Shown piece after piece: positions 8,087 through 17,640 of a DNA stretch of 64,000 nt. This stretch comes from JAPULR01 sp965238215 (GTDB taxonomy: Bacteria; Chloroflexota; Dehalococcoidia; Lucifugimonadales; GCA-2712585): assembly GCA_965238215.1 (NCBI GenBank), contig OZ250180.1:124001-188000 (forward strand). Direction: 5' to 3'. Under the pieces are notes generated by a model. It worked only from the letters and a program-made list of their open reading frames with translations, searched no databases and was not told the origin of the DNA. Within the stretch, counting starts at the first letter, position 1; each line of letters opens with the position of its first letter. Made by a program: the position numbers and the translations under genes.

Positions 8087-9664
8087 CTACGTTTCGAACC
8101 GTCCTCTTCGGAGGGATCGACCCGCCAGTACACCCGTGTGCCGGCCCTCCGTCACTACCACCCTTCCGTTCACCACCACGTGGCTGATTCCAACGGGGAA
8201 CTGCTTGGGTTGGCTTCGCGTTGCCGGAGACCCAACCGTCCCAGCGTCAAACACAACCAGGTCTGCCTTGAACCCATCCCGTAGAAGTCCCCGGTCCGGT
8301 ATCCCCAACCGCTGGGCGGGAAACGACGTCATCTTTCGTATTGCGTCAGGCAGGGACATTCCTCCCTCCTCCCTAACGAACTTCTCCAATACCGTGGGGA
8401 AGGTCCCGTAGGTGCGCGGGCTGGGGTAGTCCCCCAAAAGCACCCCGTCGCTCCCAATCATCGATAGAGGATGGTTGATGAACTTCGGCAGCGTCATGCC
8501 ATTCGTCCCAGCCATCACGTAGCACACCTGCAGGTCTTCTTCGAGCAACAGGTCGCACATCGCGTCCACTTCGTCTTTGCCCATAAGGGCCGCCGTCTCG
8601 GCTATGGATTTACCCTCGAACCTGTGATTGTGAGGCCTTTTGAAATAGGTTAGCCACATCTCATCGTACGACACAGCGCCGGGTCTCATCTCCTCTTTCA
8701 GTCGCTCCCGCCCCTCCCGTGACCCCAGCACCTGCTTCTGCCGCTCCGGTCCGCCGTCCATGGTCCACTGCGGAAACAGGATGGTGAGCCGAGTGCTGCC
8801 GTACAAGGATGGGAACATGTCGAAGGTCACGTCTACCCCATCCTCCCGGCTTTTCTCCACCAGTTCTAGGATCTGCTCTGCCCCTCCCGGATGCCGTTTC
8901 TGCTGCGACAGATGGGTTATGTGGCTCGGGATGCCGCTGTAGCGGCCAATGTCTATGGCCTCCTTCAATGGGTCCAGGTACTGGTCCCCCAAAGTATTTC
9001 TTACGTGGGTGTGGTAAATGCCGCCCAGCCGCGCCGCCTCTCTCGATAGTTCTATTAGCTCCTGGGTGCTGGCGTAGCTTCCAGGGGGATAGTCCAACCC
9101 CGTCGATATTCCGTATGCTCCTTCCTCCATTCCCTCCCTGAGGATGGCCTTCATGTTCTCTAGGTCTGACCCTGAGGCCGGATTATCCTCCCAACCTGTG
9201 GTGGCGATTCGAAGGGGTGAGTTGCCGATTACGTACGCCACATTCACCGCCACCCTGTTGTCAAACATCCCTAGATATTCCGCCACTGTGGACCATCTGC
9301 CCGGAAGAGTCGGGTCTCCATCAAGGCCGGAGTTTAGCTCCACAAACCGTAGGAAGTCCTCGTGGCTCCGGAAAGGGGCATAGGAGTTGCCGTCAATGCC
9401 TATGAGCTCCGTTGTAACCCCTTGCCTTACTTTAGGCTCGTGGCGAGGTTTTTCCAGCATGACCAGGCCCGAATGAGCATGCATGTCAATGAATCCGGGA
9501 CACACAACCTTGCCAGACGCGTTAATCCTCTCCTTGGCCTCAACCGACGAAACATCGCCCCGCAGGATGCGTACCTTCTCACCCTCGATCCCCACAGCAC
9601 CGTAAAAGCCGGGACTGCCCGTCCCGTCTATGATCATCCCGTTCTTAACTATCAGGTCAAACAC
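8087..9664 (-). CDS. N-acyl-D-amino-acid deacylase (D-aminoacylase), amidohydrolase family
   Basis: Zinc amidohydrolase expected to cleave N-acyl-D-amino acids (or a related N-acyl or D-amino substrate) in the cytosol. The 525-aa protein opens with the family beta-sandwich strand DLIVKNGMIIDGTGSP. The metal motif HxH is in GFIDMHAHSG (about residues 60-69), and the TTELIGIDGNSYAP, HTHVRNT, HITHLSQQKR and SDGVLLGDYPSPRTYGTFP blocks of this family follow in order. The C-terminus has the RLGIPDRGLLRDGFKADLVVFD closing motif. The start is GTG at 9664 with GAGAGGTG a few bases upstream. It stands alone on the minus strand. Exact substrate is uncertain, because dihydroorotase-like relatives share the fold. 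Confidence 0.88.
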   Translation of the reverse strand: MFDLIVKNGMIIDGTGSPGFYGAVGIEGEKVRILRGDVSSVEAKERINASGKVVCPGFIDMHAHSGLVMLEKPRHEPKVRQGVTTELIGIDGNSYAPFRSHEDFLRFVELNSGLDGDPTLPGRWSTVAEYLGMFDNRVAVNVAYVIGNSPLRIATTGWEDNPASGSDLENMKAILREGMEEGAYGISTGLDYPPGSYASTQELIELSREAARLGGIYHTHVRNTLGDQYLDPLKEAIDIGRYSGIPSHITHLSQQKRHPGGAEQILELVEKSREDGVDVTFDMFPSLYGSTRLTILFPQWTMDGGPERQKQVLGSREGRERLKEEMRPGAVSYDEMWLTYFKRPHNHRFEGKSIAETAALMGKDEVDAMCDLLLEEDLQVCYVMAGTNGMTLPKFINHPLSMIGSDGVLLGDYPSPRTYGTFPTVLEKFVREEGGMSLPDAIRKMTSFPAQRLGIPDRGLLRDGFKADLVVFDAGTVGSPATRSQPKQFPVGISHVVVNGRVVVTEGRHTGVLAGRSLRRGRFET

Positions 9665-9942
9665 GTGTCACCTCTCGATTCCTCAGCTTCGGAATAGAAT
9701 TAGTCAACTTCAATACATCATACCAACCTCCGCAAGCAACCCACCCGCCAACAGGCGCCGTGCCTCAGAATGTCTCAACAGAAACTATAAGCCGTTTAGC
9801 CGCCCGCACCTCAGGAGATTCCAAGACAACAAACAGGGGCGCACACAATATCAACAGAATGATGTGCATTAACGTCACTCGACGAAAGGTAGCCTTGGTA
9901 ACGTGGTGTGAATGGAAGGTCTCCTTCTCAAACTTGTTGGTT

Positions 9943-11361
9943 TTAGATGTACATTCCCACTCGTAGTACCTTCAGGAAGTTGGTAGGAACTCGCGCTGCC
10001 AGAGGTGAAGAACCGACCACGACTATCTTGTCGCCGTGCTTTGCAAGGCTCTTTTCCAATAACAGACTTTCAATGACTCCATAGGAATCCACAGTGACAT
10101 GAGGCAGGTCGGCCAATACCGGAACCACGCCCCACCACATGTTCAGTCTCCGCGCTATATGCGACGCTCCGGTGAGCGCCAGAATGGGCACGCCGGGCCT
10201 GCACTTCGACACACGATGAGCAGTTACGCCGGAACGAGTCAGCACCACAATCGCATGAGCTCTCAGCCCGTGGGCCAGGTTACAAGCAGCTGTCGCCACT
10301 GCTTGGGATTCCTGGACTGCTTTGCCGCCAACGTCCGTTTCTGCTGGAACGTAGACCTCTTGGGTCTTGTCGATAATGCGTGCCATAACCGACGCCGCCT
10401 CAACGGGAAACGACCCAATAGCCGTTTCACCACTCAACATTACGGCGTCGGCGCCGTCCCAAACAGCGTTGGCAACGTCTGAGACTTCGGCCCGGGTTGG
10501 CCTCGGCTCATTGATCATCGATTCCAGCATCTGAGTTGCCACAATGGCTATTTTGCCCTTCTGCCGCGCCCTGCGTATTATAGTCTTTTGCCAGACAGGC
10601 ACTTCCTCCGGAGGAAGCTCCACACCCATGTCGCCTCTGGCCACCATTACACCGTCGAAGGCGTTCAGAATGCCCCCCAAATTGCGTAGCGCCATAGCTC
10701 TCTCAACTTTGGCAATGAGGGGCACACGTGCGCGGTGTTTGCGCATCAGTTGGCGGAGAGGGTTGGCATCTTTTCCACTTCTCACAAAACTCATCGCCGC
10801 CCAGTCGATTCCCATTTGGAGGCCCGCTTCAAGATCATCACGGTCCTTTTCCGTGAATGTGGGAATGTCCAGAACTACACCGGGCAGGTTGATTCCCTGA
10901 AAGGCGCCAAGCAATCCACCTTTGACCACACGGCACCTGACATCCCGGCCCTCTATGGCTAACACTTCGGCTTCCAGACGACCATCGTCCAGAAGCACGC
11001 GATTCCCTGGCGCAAGGAAACGATATATGTCGGGATAAGTGCTGCTTATTCTGCCTTCTTCGGCTTCTATCGGCTCATGGGAAATAACAATCTCCGATCC
11101 CTGCTTCAACTCCAGCGGACCGCCATCCCCCAATGGGCCTGTGCGAATTCGGGGGCCTTGCAGGTCTTGAAGAACAGCCACGTGTCTGTCCAAGCGAGCC
11201 GAAGTCTCACGAACTATCTGCACAACTTGTTCGTGGTCTTCACGGGACCCGTGGGAGAAGTTGAGACGCACTACATCCACGCCCGCGCTTATCAGTTTCT
11301 CGATCCGGTCCGGTGAGGATGTGGCGGGGCCTATGGTGGCAACGATTTTTGTGGCGCTCAT
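9943..11361 (-). CDS. pyk: Pyruvate kinase
   Basis: Final step of glycolysis: phosphoenolpyruvate plus ADP to pyruvate plus ATP. The 472-aa sequence contains TKIVATIGPA at the N-terminus, VVRLNFSHG (about 30-38), the catalytic/metal blocks IAKVERAMALRNL and VARGDMGVELP (about 215-245), and the signature ATQMLESMI...PTRAEVSDVANAVWDGADAVMLSGETA. A regulatory C-domain (IVVLTRSGVTAHRVSKCRP) follows. Full family length. ATG at 11361 has only a weak ribosome site. No neighbour is functionally linked. Confidence 0.97.
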   Translation of the reverse strand: MSATKIVATIGPATSSPDRIEKLISAGVDVVRLNFSHGSREDHEQVVQIVRETSARLDRHVAVLQDLQGPRIRTGPLGDGGPLELKQGSEIVISHEPIEAEEGRISSTYPDIYRFLAPGNRVLLDDGRLEAEVLAIEGRDVRCRVVKGGLLGAFQGINLPGVVLDIPTFTEKDRDDLEAGLQMGIDWAAMSFVRSGKDANPLRQLMRKHRARVPLIAKVERAMALRNLGGILNAFDGVMVARGDMGVELPPEEVPVWQKTIIRRARQKGKIAIVATQMLESMINEPRPTRAEVSDVANAVWDGADAVMLSGETAIGSFPVEAASVMARIIDKTQEVYVPAETDVGGKAVQESQAVATAACNLAHGLRAHAIVVLTRSGVTAHRVSKCRPGVPILALTGASHIARRLNMWWGVVPVLADLPHVTVDSYGVIESLLLEKSLAKHGDKIVVVGSSPLAARVPTNFLKVLRVGMYI

Positions 11362-11705
11362 GACAGATCGATTCTACACCTTCTGAAATCTAACGTCGTC
11401 GGAATTATTCGATTTCTGACATGGGGCTGACCGACTTGCTTGGATTCTGCTTTGTTTGCCTACGAGACTGCAAGTGCGTTATCAACCGGAAGGCGTCTTT
11501 TTGGAGACACATACAATTCACCCGACTGGCGACAATTGGGGTTGCATTCCGCTGTCACCCATTGCAAATGTCCAAACTCTGCGATCCCTCCCTTAAGCCC
11601 TGCTTGTCCGCCGGTTTCGGCGCCCTCATTTTCAGACTGGCACTGACCCTCACCGCATCGGCTGGCCTTGCATAGCGTCGCCCAACGCTACATTATGGAG
11701 TCATC
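11362..11705. other. Divergent intergenic region (pyk / HMCES gene)
   Basis: Roughly 340 bases between divergent genes. I see no RNA gene or convincing coding frame. The only clear element is GGAG at 11696-11699, the ribosome site of the following gene. Confidence 0.4.
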
Positions 11706-12371
11706 ATGTGTGGAAGATTCAGCCTTACAGCAGACTTGGGGGAGTTGGCGCGCCGGTTCGAGTTCGACGGCAACTTGTTGGACCTGGAACCCAACTACAA
11801 CGTGGCCCCCACCCAAAACGTCCTCACAGTGATCGGCGGCGAAAATAGGCGTGGCGGGTTCATGCGCTGGGGTCTGATACCACACTGGGCCAAGAGCGAC
11901 TCCATCGGCAGCAGGATGATCAATGCAAGGGCGGAGACCGTGGCCCAGAGGCCGGCCTTCCGCGACGCATTCAGAAGGAGACGCTGCCTGGTGTTGGCCG
12001 ATGGCTTCTACGAGTGGCGGAGGGCGGGGAGCGTCAAGAAACCCATGCGTATTGTCCTGGAGTCAGGGGAACCCTTTGCCTTCGCCGGGCTGTGGGCGGT
12101 GTGGAGGGACTCCGAGGGCAACCGCATCCCCTCATGCACCGTAATCACCACTGAAGCCAACGACCTGCTCAGACCCATCCACAACCGTATGCCGGTGATC
12201 CTGCCCAGGGAGATGGAGGAGTTTTGGCTGGACCGGGAAGTGCAGGACACCGCCGCCTTGGGAGAGGCCCTTGCCTCTTATCCCTCTGAACTCATGCAAA
12301 CTTACCAGGTGTCCACTTTGGTCAACTCAGCCCGCAACAACGGACCTCAAGTGGTGGAGCCGGTAGCCTAG
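11706..12371 (+). CDS. SOS response-associated peptidase / abasic-site DNA crosslinking protein (YedK/HMCES family)
   Basis: This family (SRAP) covalently traps abasic sites in single-stranded DNA through its N-terminal cysteine after removal of Met1. The protein begins MCGRFSLT, so Cys2 is present. Other conserved blocks are YNVAPTQN (about 36-43), MRWGLIPHWAK, MINARAETV, CLVLADGFYEWRR (catalytic Glu in FYEW) and CTVITTEANDLLRPIHNRMPVIL with the conserved His. 221 aa is normal length. ATG at 11706 has GGAG five bases upstream. It stands alone between pyk and a small secreted protein; no LexA-type box was recognised. Confidence 0.95.
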   Translation: MCGRFSLTADLGELARRFEFDGNLLDLEPNYNVAPTQNVLTVIGGENRRGGFMRWGLIPHWAKSDSIGSRMINARAETVAQRPAFRDAFRRRRCLVLADGFYEWRRAGSVKKPMRIVLESGEPFAFAGLWAVWRDSEGNRIPSCTVITTEANDLLRPIHNRMPVILPREMEEFWLDREVQDTAALGEALASYPSELMQTYQVSTLVNSARNNGPQVVEPVA

Positions 12372-12500
12372 TGAGACCCCAATAGACACGGGGGCATCAT
12401 GGAAGTATGTTGACAGAACCTGCGGCATTGCCAACCACTCTGTACAGAAGTAGTATCCAATCAACAAGCTGGCCCGTAGACAATCTGCCGGAGTCATCTG

Positions 12501-12917
12501 ATGCCCGTGATAGCTCTAACCTTTGTGGCCTTTGCAGTCCTGATGGTGGGCGTATGTGTAAATGTTGCCCCACTATCTTGTCCTGACGGAAGCGACCATT
12601 TCGTGCAGTACCAATTGTTCATGGGCCGCAACAACGATTCCGGGGAGATTGTGGATGACGCGGCTTGGGATGCATTTCTTGAAGAAACAGTGATACCGCG
12701 CTTCCCCAACGGTCTAACTGTTTTGGATGGCCAGGGCCATTGGAGGGGTTCCCAAGGACTGGCATATGAAGAGCGATCCAAGCTGCTTATAGTCCTAGCT
12801 CCCTTAGGAGACGATCTGATAAGACTGACCGACGAAGTATCGGAGGAATATAAGCGTAGATTCAAGCAAGAGTCCGTTCTCCGAGTCGTTTATGACGTTT
12901 GTGCATCGTTTTCTTGA
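12501..12917 (+). CDS. DUF3574 family protein with N-terminal signal/anchor segment
   Basis: Function unknown. The 138-aa protein has a hydrophobic N-terminus (about residues 2-24) followed by the compact DUF3574 domain. Recognisable blocks are YQLFMGRNND, AWDAFLEETVIPRFPNGLTVLDGQGHWRG and the closing YKRRFKQESVLRVVYDV. Such proteins are typically small and exported. ATG at 12501 has CGGAG seven bases upstream. Possible lone transcription unit, with no visible partner. Confidence 0.75.
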   Translation: MPVIALTFVAFAVLMVGVCVNVAPLSCPDGSDHFVQYQLFMGRNNDSGEIVDDAAWDAFLEETVIPRFPNGLTVLDGQGHWRGSQGLAYEERSKLLIVLAPLGDDLIRLTDEVSEEYKRRFKQESVLRVVYDVCASFS

Positions 12918-13144
12918 TGCTGGGTTAATATGCTTGCCGTTGAAACACCATAAATGGTACAACTATCCAGTAAGTTCACATTCGGAACGGGACCTCCCGA
13001 CTTGAACGTGCCGTGGCCCACCGGATTCCATTGGGGCCCGGAATCACCGAAATGAACGAGACGATAACAATTGTGGATGCCGAAACGTAAAACTAATCAG
13101 GCAGCAGATACGCATTAGATTGTAGAAATTGGAGGACTCTCAAT

Positions 13145-13339
13145 ATGCCAAAAAACAAGATCGCACAGACTTTTGAAATAGAGCAGGAACAGTCCGAGTG
13201 GCTCGGCCAGATAGCCGAGACTCACGGGCTTGCGGACCAGGCCAAGGCTTTGCGTGTACTTCTAGACTTCGCCATACAGGACGGGGACAATGAGTTGATA
13301 TTCTCGGGACAAAACGCGAGGTGTCGTTTCTGCGGCTAA
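13145..13339 (+). CDS. Small conserved protein, possible ribbon-helix-helix-like fold with C-terminal CxxC
   Basis: 64 aa, ATG at 13145 with GGAGGA upstream at good spacing. The pattern is a short strand (IAQTFEIEQ) followed by two helices (WLGQIAETHGL and QAKALRVLLDFAIQ), an acidic turn, and a C-terminal RCRFCG that could bind metal. Small bacterial proteins of this design exist, but I cannot assign a function. The stop codon overlaps the 3' end of the convergent lipoprotein pseudogene by four bases. Confidence 0.65.
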   Translation: MPKNKIAQTFEIEQEQSEWLGQIAETHGLADQAKALRVLLDFAIQDGDNELIFSGQNARCRFCG

Positions 13340-14502
13340 CGCCCTAAGAATGCCCTGGTGATCTCCGAGTTGACACTAACGGTATACTCCACGCCCTGCT
13401 CAAATTCCGAACCCAAGGGAACGATGGTTTCCATGATGGGAAAGTCGGCGGTGCATATGACGGATGGATCTGCCACCTGATGATGGGTAACGACCACATC
13501 TATCTTGTTGGACCCTCGTCTCTGAATTTCATATCCGTTGAATTGCGAGCATCCACTTCCCCTGGGCATACCTGATACAACGCGCAGTTGGTATAGGGGA
13601 GGTGTGTGATCCAACGTAATCACCTCCACACTCTCAATGGGCGACTCGGCGATGAAGGTGTCCCGAAGGCCAGGCGACGGCACGGTGAAGGCGGTCGTTT
13701 CCAGACCGTTTACTATCACCCGGTAGGTTTGCCCAGGTTCAAGAGGCGCATTGATGGGTTCTACGGCGTCGAGTTCCACCACCTGCTCGTGGCAGGGAAT
13801 TGCCCAAGAGGTTGGTGGCGGCTGCATGAGCGTTACTCGGACAATGATGTCGTGGTCGTCCACCTGCAATTCCTGGCTGCCAGGTCGGGTGCAGCCTTCT
13901 ATCGTGGACTGGTAATAGGCAACCCTCAGTAAGTGTTCCGGTTCGTTCGGGATCAAGTTAGCCCAAATTACTGAGACTGGCGCCTCCACCCAGGTTCGCC
14001 AATCCTTCTCGGTGGAACCGTTTGGGACCAGTTCTGCTGGAGGCTGGACCAGTACAAGGAGCATATCTACTTTGTCGGAATTGCCATGGGTGATCACCTC
14101 GTAGACGGTATCGTTGGTGAAGGCCAGGCGACTGTCGGATTCGATGATATCTGCACTGATCGAATATCTATTGCGGGAGCTGACGTCTTCGCGGTTGTAT
14201 CCGACTTTGAACTTGATGGGGATTTGACCTGGGATGGAGATCGTCTGGCGCGCAATAAGAGGAGCCGGACCGTCGGCATAGCTAGTGTCCCGTAGCTCCA
14301 CCACGAGGGTTGCCCCCTCCGTAAGAACTATTCACTCTCGGTAGGTTACAGTGCCGCTTACAGATGCGTTGGGGTTCCGGCCTGACATCACTTCCAAGGT
14401 ACTGTTGGATGTATCCGATTCGCTCTGACAGGCGGCAACTGCCACGAGGACAATCAAGATGCCCGCAATCGCAAGTAGGGTGGTTGTGAATCTTGTGTAC
14501 AT
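13336..14502 (-). pseudogene. YbaY/YscW-type lipoprotein gene interrupted by one in-frame TGA
   Basis: Two adjacent open segments lie in the same frame, separated only by TGA at 14332-14334. The first (ATG 14502) encodes a lipoprotein signal (lipobox VAAC) and ends SGTVTYRE. The second continues IVLTEGATLVVELRD...APLIARQTI...GQIPIKFKVGY. Joined, they read as the YbaY-family domain (TYRERI..P.A.VEV.L.D), in which the stop occupies the usual Arg position, as one C-to-T change in CGA would give. A large C-terminal part (about 230 aa) with repeated beta-strand segments follows. It may be a true nonsense mutation, a sequencing error or a readthrough site. If functional, it is a surface or periplasmic lipoprotein of unknown role. 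Confidence 0.75.
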
Positions 14503-14753
14503 TGGACGACGTCCACAAAGAGAGAAGTTTGGTCTATATAAATAGATACGCAACCTGGCGCAATTTAGTTCCCGGAATTTGGGCCCTAGGAGCGCCTTGC
14601 AATAGAAGGCTCCAGGTTTTTAAGGTCTTTTTTCGTAAACGGTCTACGATGTCTATGGTAACGAAGCAGCCCAGCTTAGGCTCTTTAGTCACAACTACGC
14701 CTGGTCAGAAAGGATTATGTCTATTACAACTGGACGCTTGGGTATGGCCCAGG

Positions 14754-15635
14754 CTAGGAATGGACGTTATTCGGTTCCACCCGACGCATAAGATAGGCAT
14801 CAGAGGACATGATCCGGTCCGTTTGGGAAGGGAAGTTCTCAAAGCAGTCGGTGACAGCTCGCACCAAGCGTCCCGACAGCTTACCGCAAGCATCACTGCC
14901 AAGGAAGACCGCCAACTTAGCCGCTCTTTCAATTGATGCTCCCTTGCCCGAGGTGACCTCCACGCCTTGGCGGTACATGGCGGTGTCGCCAATTTTCAGG
15001 GCCATGTCCCGGGTCTCCTCCCACATGCGGGTGTGGATAGACCCTGGGCTGATAGCATTCACTGTGATTCCCGTGTTGGCCAGCTCTAGGGCCAGGTTCT
15101 CGGTGAGGTTGACGATGGCCGTCTTGGCCACGTCGTAAGCGGTGATGTTGGGGCCGCCCACACCCGCCAAATTGACAATTCGTCCGCAACCGCGCTCAAG
15201 CATATGTGGGAGGACCGCCCTGCAGCCGTAGTAGGCGCCGTACAGATGGACGGCTATAGTACGCGCCCATTCATCCGGGTCATTCTCCCAAAGTCGCCCA
15301 ACAGGACCCAGGTTGCCGGCGTTATTGACCAGAACGTCGATGGCGCCAAACCTCTCCAGAGTACTTGCCACCATAGATTCGACCTGATGTCTGTTGCTGA
15401 CGTCTGTGACAACCGTATGGACCTCCGTCCCGTACTTGGCAGTGATGGCGTCGGATGTTTCCTGCAACTCTTCTCTGGTTCTGGACGCTAAAGTCAAATT
15501 TGCTCCCTCGGCGGCGTATGCCATCGCAATGGCCCTGCCGATCCCACGTCCGCCGCCTGTTACCAGCGCGACGCGTCCTTCTAACTGTCGTTGGCCTGTT
15601 ATGCTTGTCCTTCTTGGCTTCCCATTAGGCAGCAA
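14754..15635 (-). CDS. Short-chain dehydrogenase/reductase (SDR family)
   Basis: NAD(P)-dependent oxidoreductase of unknown substrate. It has the Rossmann motif TGGGRGIGRA (about residues 26-35), the NNAG motif (about 108-111), an aspartate-containing DVSNR stretch, the catalytic YxxxK as YDVAKTA (about 173-179) and the cofactor block INAISPGSIHT variant NAISPGSI. In place of the usual catalytic Ser region it reads NLAGVGGPNIT, so the serine 13 residues before Tyr is not obvious. The open frame starts at TTG 15635 without a good ribosome site. Seventeen bases separate it from the alpha/beta hydrolase, with which it likely forms an operon. Confidence 0.88.
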   Translation of the reverse strand: MLPNGKPRRTSITGQRQLEGRVALVTGGGRGIGRAIAMAYAAEGANLTLASRTREELQETSDAITAKYGTEVHTVVTDVSNRHQVESMVASTLERFGAIDVLVNNAGNLGPVGRLWENDPDEWARTIAVHLYGAYYGCRAVLPHMLERGCGRIVNLAGVGGPNITAYDVAKTAIVNLTENLALELANTGITVNAISPGSIHTRMWEETRDMALKIGDTAMYRQGVEVTSGKGASIERAAKLAVFLGSDACGKLSGRLVRAVTDCFENFPSQTDRIMSSDAYLMRRVEPNNVHS

Positions 15636-15652
15636 ATTTGCGGCAGCTCACT

Positions 15653-16411
15653 TTAGAGAATGGCGGTCAAAGGTTGATGGGCCAGGAAGAATTCGCGGAC
15701 CTGACTTATCGTCTTGTCGAACACCTCTTTTGACTCCTTCCAGGGATACTCCGTCACCTGCGCCTTGGGAGCCAGCTCCACCAGGTCCATAGCGGGCTCG
15801 TAGGGGTGGGTTGGTGTGTCGTCTGGCATGACCAGCAGGGGAGTCTGGCACGACCGGGCAAAGTCACGCGACACGCTGTACATGAAGTCAGGATTAACGC
15901 GGTAAAGGTTGTGCAGGTACTCTTCCACAGTCTCCATAGTCACGTTGGGCCGATTGGCGCGGAGTGCGGGGGCCCAAACGTCGCGGCCGGAGTCATACAT
16001 GGCGTCGGGAAATTCCGGAGCGTGCCCAACGGGTTGGCAGAGCACAGCGGCTGCAACTCTATTGGGCGCCCGTTCTATGAGCTTGAGAGCAAATGGCCCG
16101 CCTATACAGTAGCCTATGAATAAGAACTGGTCTATCCCGAGATGGTCCATCAGTCCGAGTTGGTCGTCAGCGAACGCCCCCCAGGGGTCGTCAGTCTGGA
16201 CTGGGCCGCTGGATTCTCCGCCATTTGCGTTGCGTTGATCCATCGTGATGCAGCGAAAGTCATTCTTGAAGTCCTCCATGGCGTTGAATACCTGAGAAGG
16301 CCAGCCGGCCATGACGGAATCTAAACCCCCGCCGGGTGTTGCCAGAAGCGGGAATCCTGATCCCACCTCCTCATAGCGGATGCGGACGTCGCCTCTAGAA
16401 TAAAACGCCAT
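15653..16411 (-). CDS. Alpha/beta hydrolase with a cysteine in the nucleophile elbow
   Basis: 252 aa. The N-terminal strand DVRIRYEEVGSGFPLLATPGGG is the HG(G)-type start of the fold, and the elbow reads FIGYCIGGPFAL (about residues 104-115), GxCxG instead of the common GxSxG. A cysteine nucleophile is known in dienelactone hydrolases and PHA synthases, so substrate cannot be inferred. The expected late Asp and His are plausible around LLVMPDDTPTHPY; the His there may or may not be catalytic. ATG at 16411 has GGAGG seven bases upstream. Same strand as, and 17 bases from, the SDR gene. Confidence 0.82.
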   Translation of the reverse strand: MAFYSRGDVRIRYEEVGSGFPLLATPGGGLDSVMAGWPSQVFNAMEDFKNDFRCITMDQRNANGGESSGPVQTDDPWGAFADDQLGLMDHLGIDQFLFIGYCIGGPFALKLIERAPNRVAAAVLCQPVGHAPEFPDAMYDSGRDVWAPALRANRPNVTMETVEEYLHNLYRVNPDFMYSVSRDFARSCQTPLLVMPDDTPTHPYEPAMDLVELAPKAQVTEYPWKESKEVFDKTISQVREFFLAHQPLTAIL

Positions 16412-16533
16412 GTCAGTTCCTCCTTCTTGGCCTCGGAATCGAGTCTTATGGCCGATTCTAACTTGAGAGGACGGGTTGTCAAGGTGAAAACAGCCGGGTT
16501 GAAACTGCAGATGCTGAATGTCTCTCGCTTCTT

Positions 16534-17523
16534 CTACTTGGAAGGGAACAATTCAGCCAGGAGGTCCATGATTAGCTTGGCTGTGCACCCAGTCGACGTC
16601 TCGGCGTGATCGTAAGGCGGGGCCACCTCCACAAAGTCGCACCCGACTAGGTTCACCCGCTTGGTCAGAGCTATTAGCGCGTCACGCATCTCAAAGTAGT
16701 AGAAGCCCCCCGGCGCTGGAGAACCTGTGCCCGGCATCTGTACCGGGTCCATCACGTCCACGTCGACGGTCAGATAAACGTTGCCCCCCGCCGGGATTTC
16801 CGCTACTGCCGCCTCCGGCCCCATGGCCCGAAACTGGTCGGTCGTTACTATTCTCACGCCCTTGGATATGGCGTCCTTATAGATGCTTGGAGTAGCCTTA
16901 CGTATCCCAAGTGAGGTGATGTTCCTAACGTTGGGCAGGTCGAAACAGCGCCTTATCGGACATCCGTGATGGTAGAAAGTGCCCTGAAGCTCGTGGCTGA
17001 AATCCATATGGGCGTCGAAGTGGACCACGTCCAAGTCCGCGTAACTGTTGAATCCCCGTACCGACGGAAAGGTGATCGAGTGGTCACCCCCGACTATTAC
17101 AGGGAACGATCCGCTTGCGACAATCTTTCTTACCGCATGGGAGATCTTCGCGAAGTTATTCTCCACGTCTGAAGGGATGATGGTCACGTCTCCGCAGTCG
17201 GACATAGTGACGTTGCGGAGCCTCATCTCCTGCCTGTCAATATCATAATAGCCCCGGGCCTCCTTGTCCTCAAACGGGTCCGAATAATCGTATATGCCTC
17301 TGTAGGCGCGTACGCCGTTGGGCCCGTATCGTGCCCCCGGCCGCGAGAACGTGCCTTGGTCGTATGGCACCCCGAGAAACGCAATATCTGCGTTCAGAGT
17401 ATCGAGGTCATTCACCAGGGGAGCTCGGAAAAACGACATCGGCATAGCCCGGGTCGCAGGCCACGGTCCCTCCCACGTGTCTTTCAACTCCAAGGATCTG
17501 TTGATTTCTTGCTCGGCGTTCAT
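16534..17523 (-). CDS. Agmatinase/arginase-family ureohydrolase
   Basis: Manganese-dependent hydrolase of guanidino compounds. The 329-aa protein shows all three metal-binding blocks: GGDHSITFPSVR (about 133-144), VVHFDAHMDFS (about 155-165) and LTVDVDVMDPVQMPGTGSPAPGGF (about 233-256). The N-terminal FLGVPYDQGTFSRPGARYGPNGVR is typical of agmatinases and related guanidinobutyrases and formiminoglutamases. The exact substrate cannot be chosen from sequence alone. ATG at 17523. No partner gene (arginine decarboxylase or polyamine synthase) lies nearby. Confidence 0.9.
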   Translation of the reverse strand: MNAEQEINRSLELKDTWEGPWPATRAMPMSFFRAPLVNDLDTLNADIAFLGVPYDQGTFSRPGARYGPNGVRAYRGIYDYSDPFEDKEARGYYDIDRQEMRLRNVTMSDCGDVTIIPSDVENNFAKISHAVRKIVASGSFPVIVGGDHSITFPSVRGFNSYADLDVVHFDAHMDFSHELQGTFYHHGCPIRRCFDLPNVRNITSLGIRKATPSIYKDAISKGVRIVTTDQFRAMGPEAAVAEIPAGGNVYLTVDVDVMDPVQMPGTGSPAPGGFYYFEMRDALIALTKRVNLVGCDFVEVAPPYDHAETSTGCTAKLIMDLLAELFPSK

Positions 17524-17640
17524 GTCTGTCCACCCATTCCTTTCCGGGCTATATGATAGCTATTATACCGCCTGCCACTCAGTCCATGTCTTGAAGTACA
17601 GCCTCCATTTCCGAACGGTGGGGAGTTCAGACGGTGAGGA

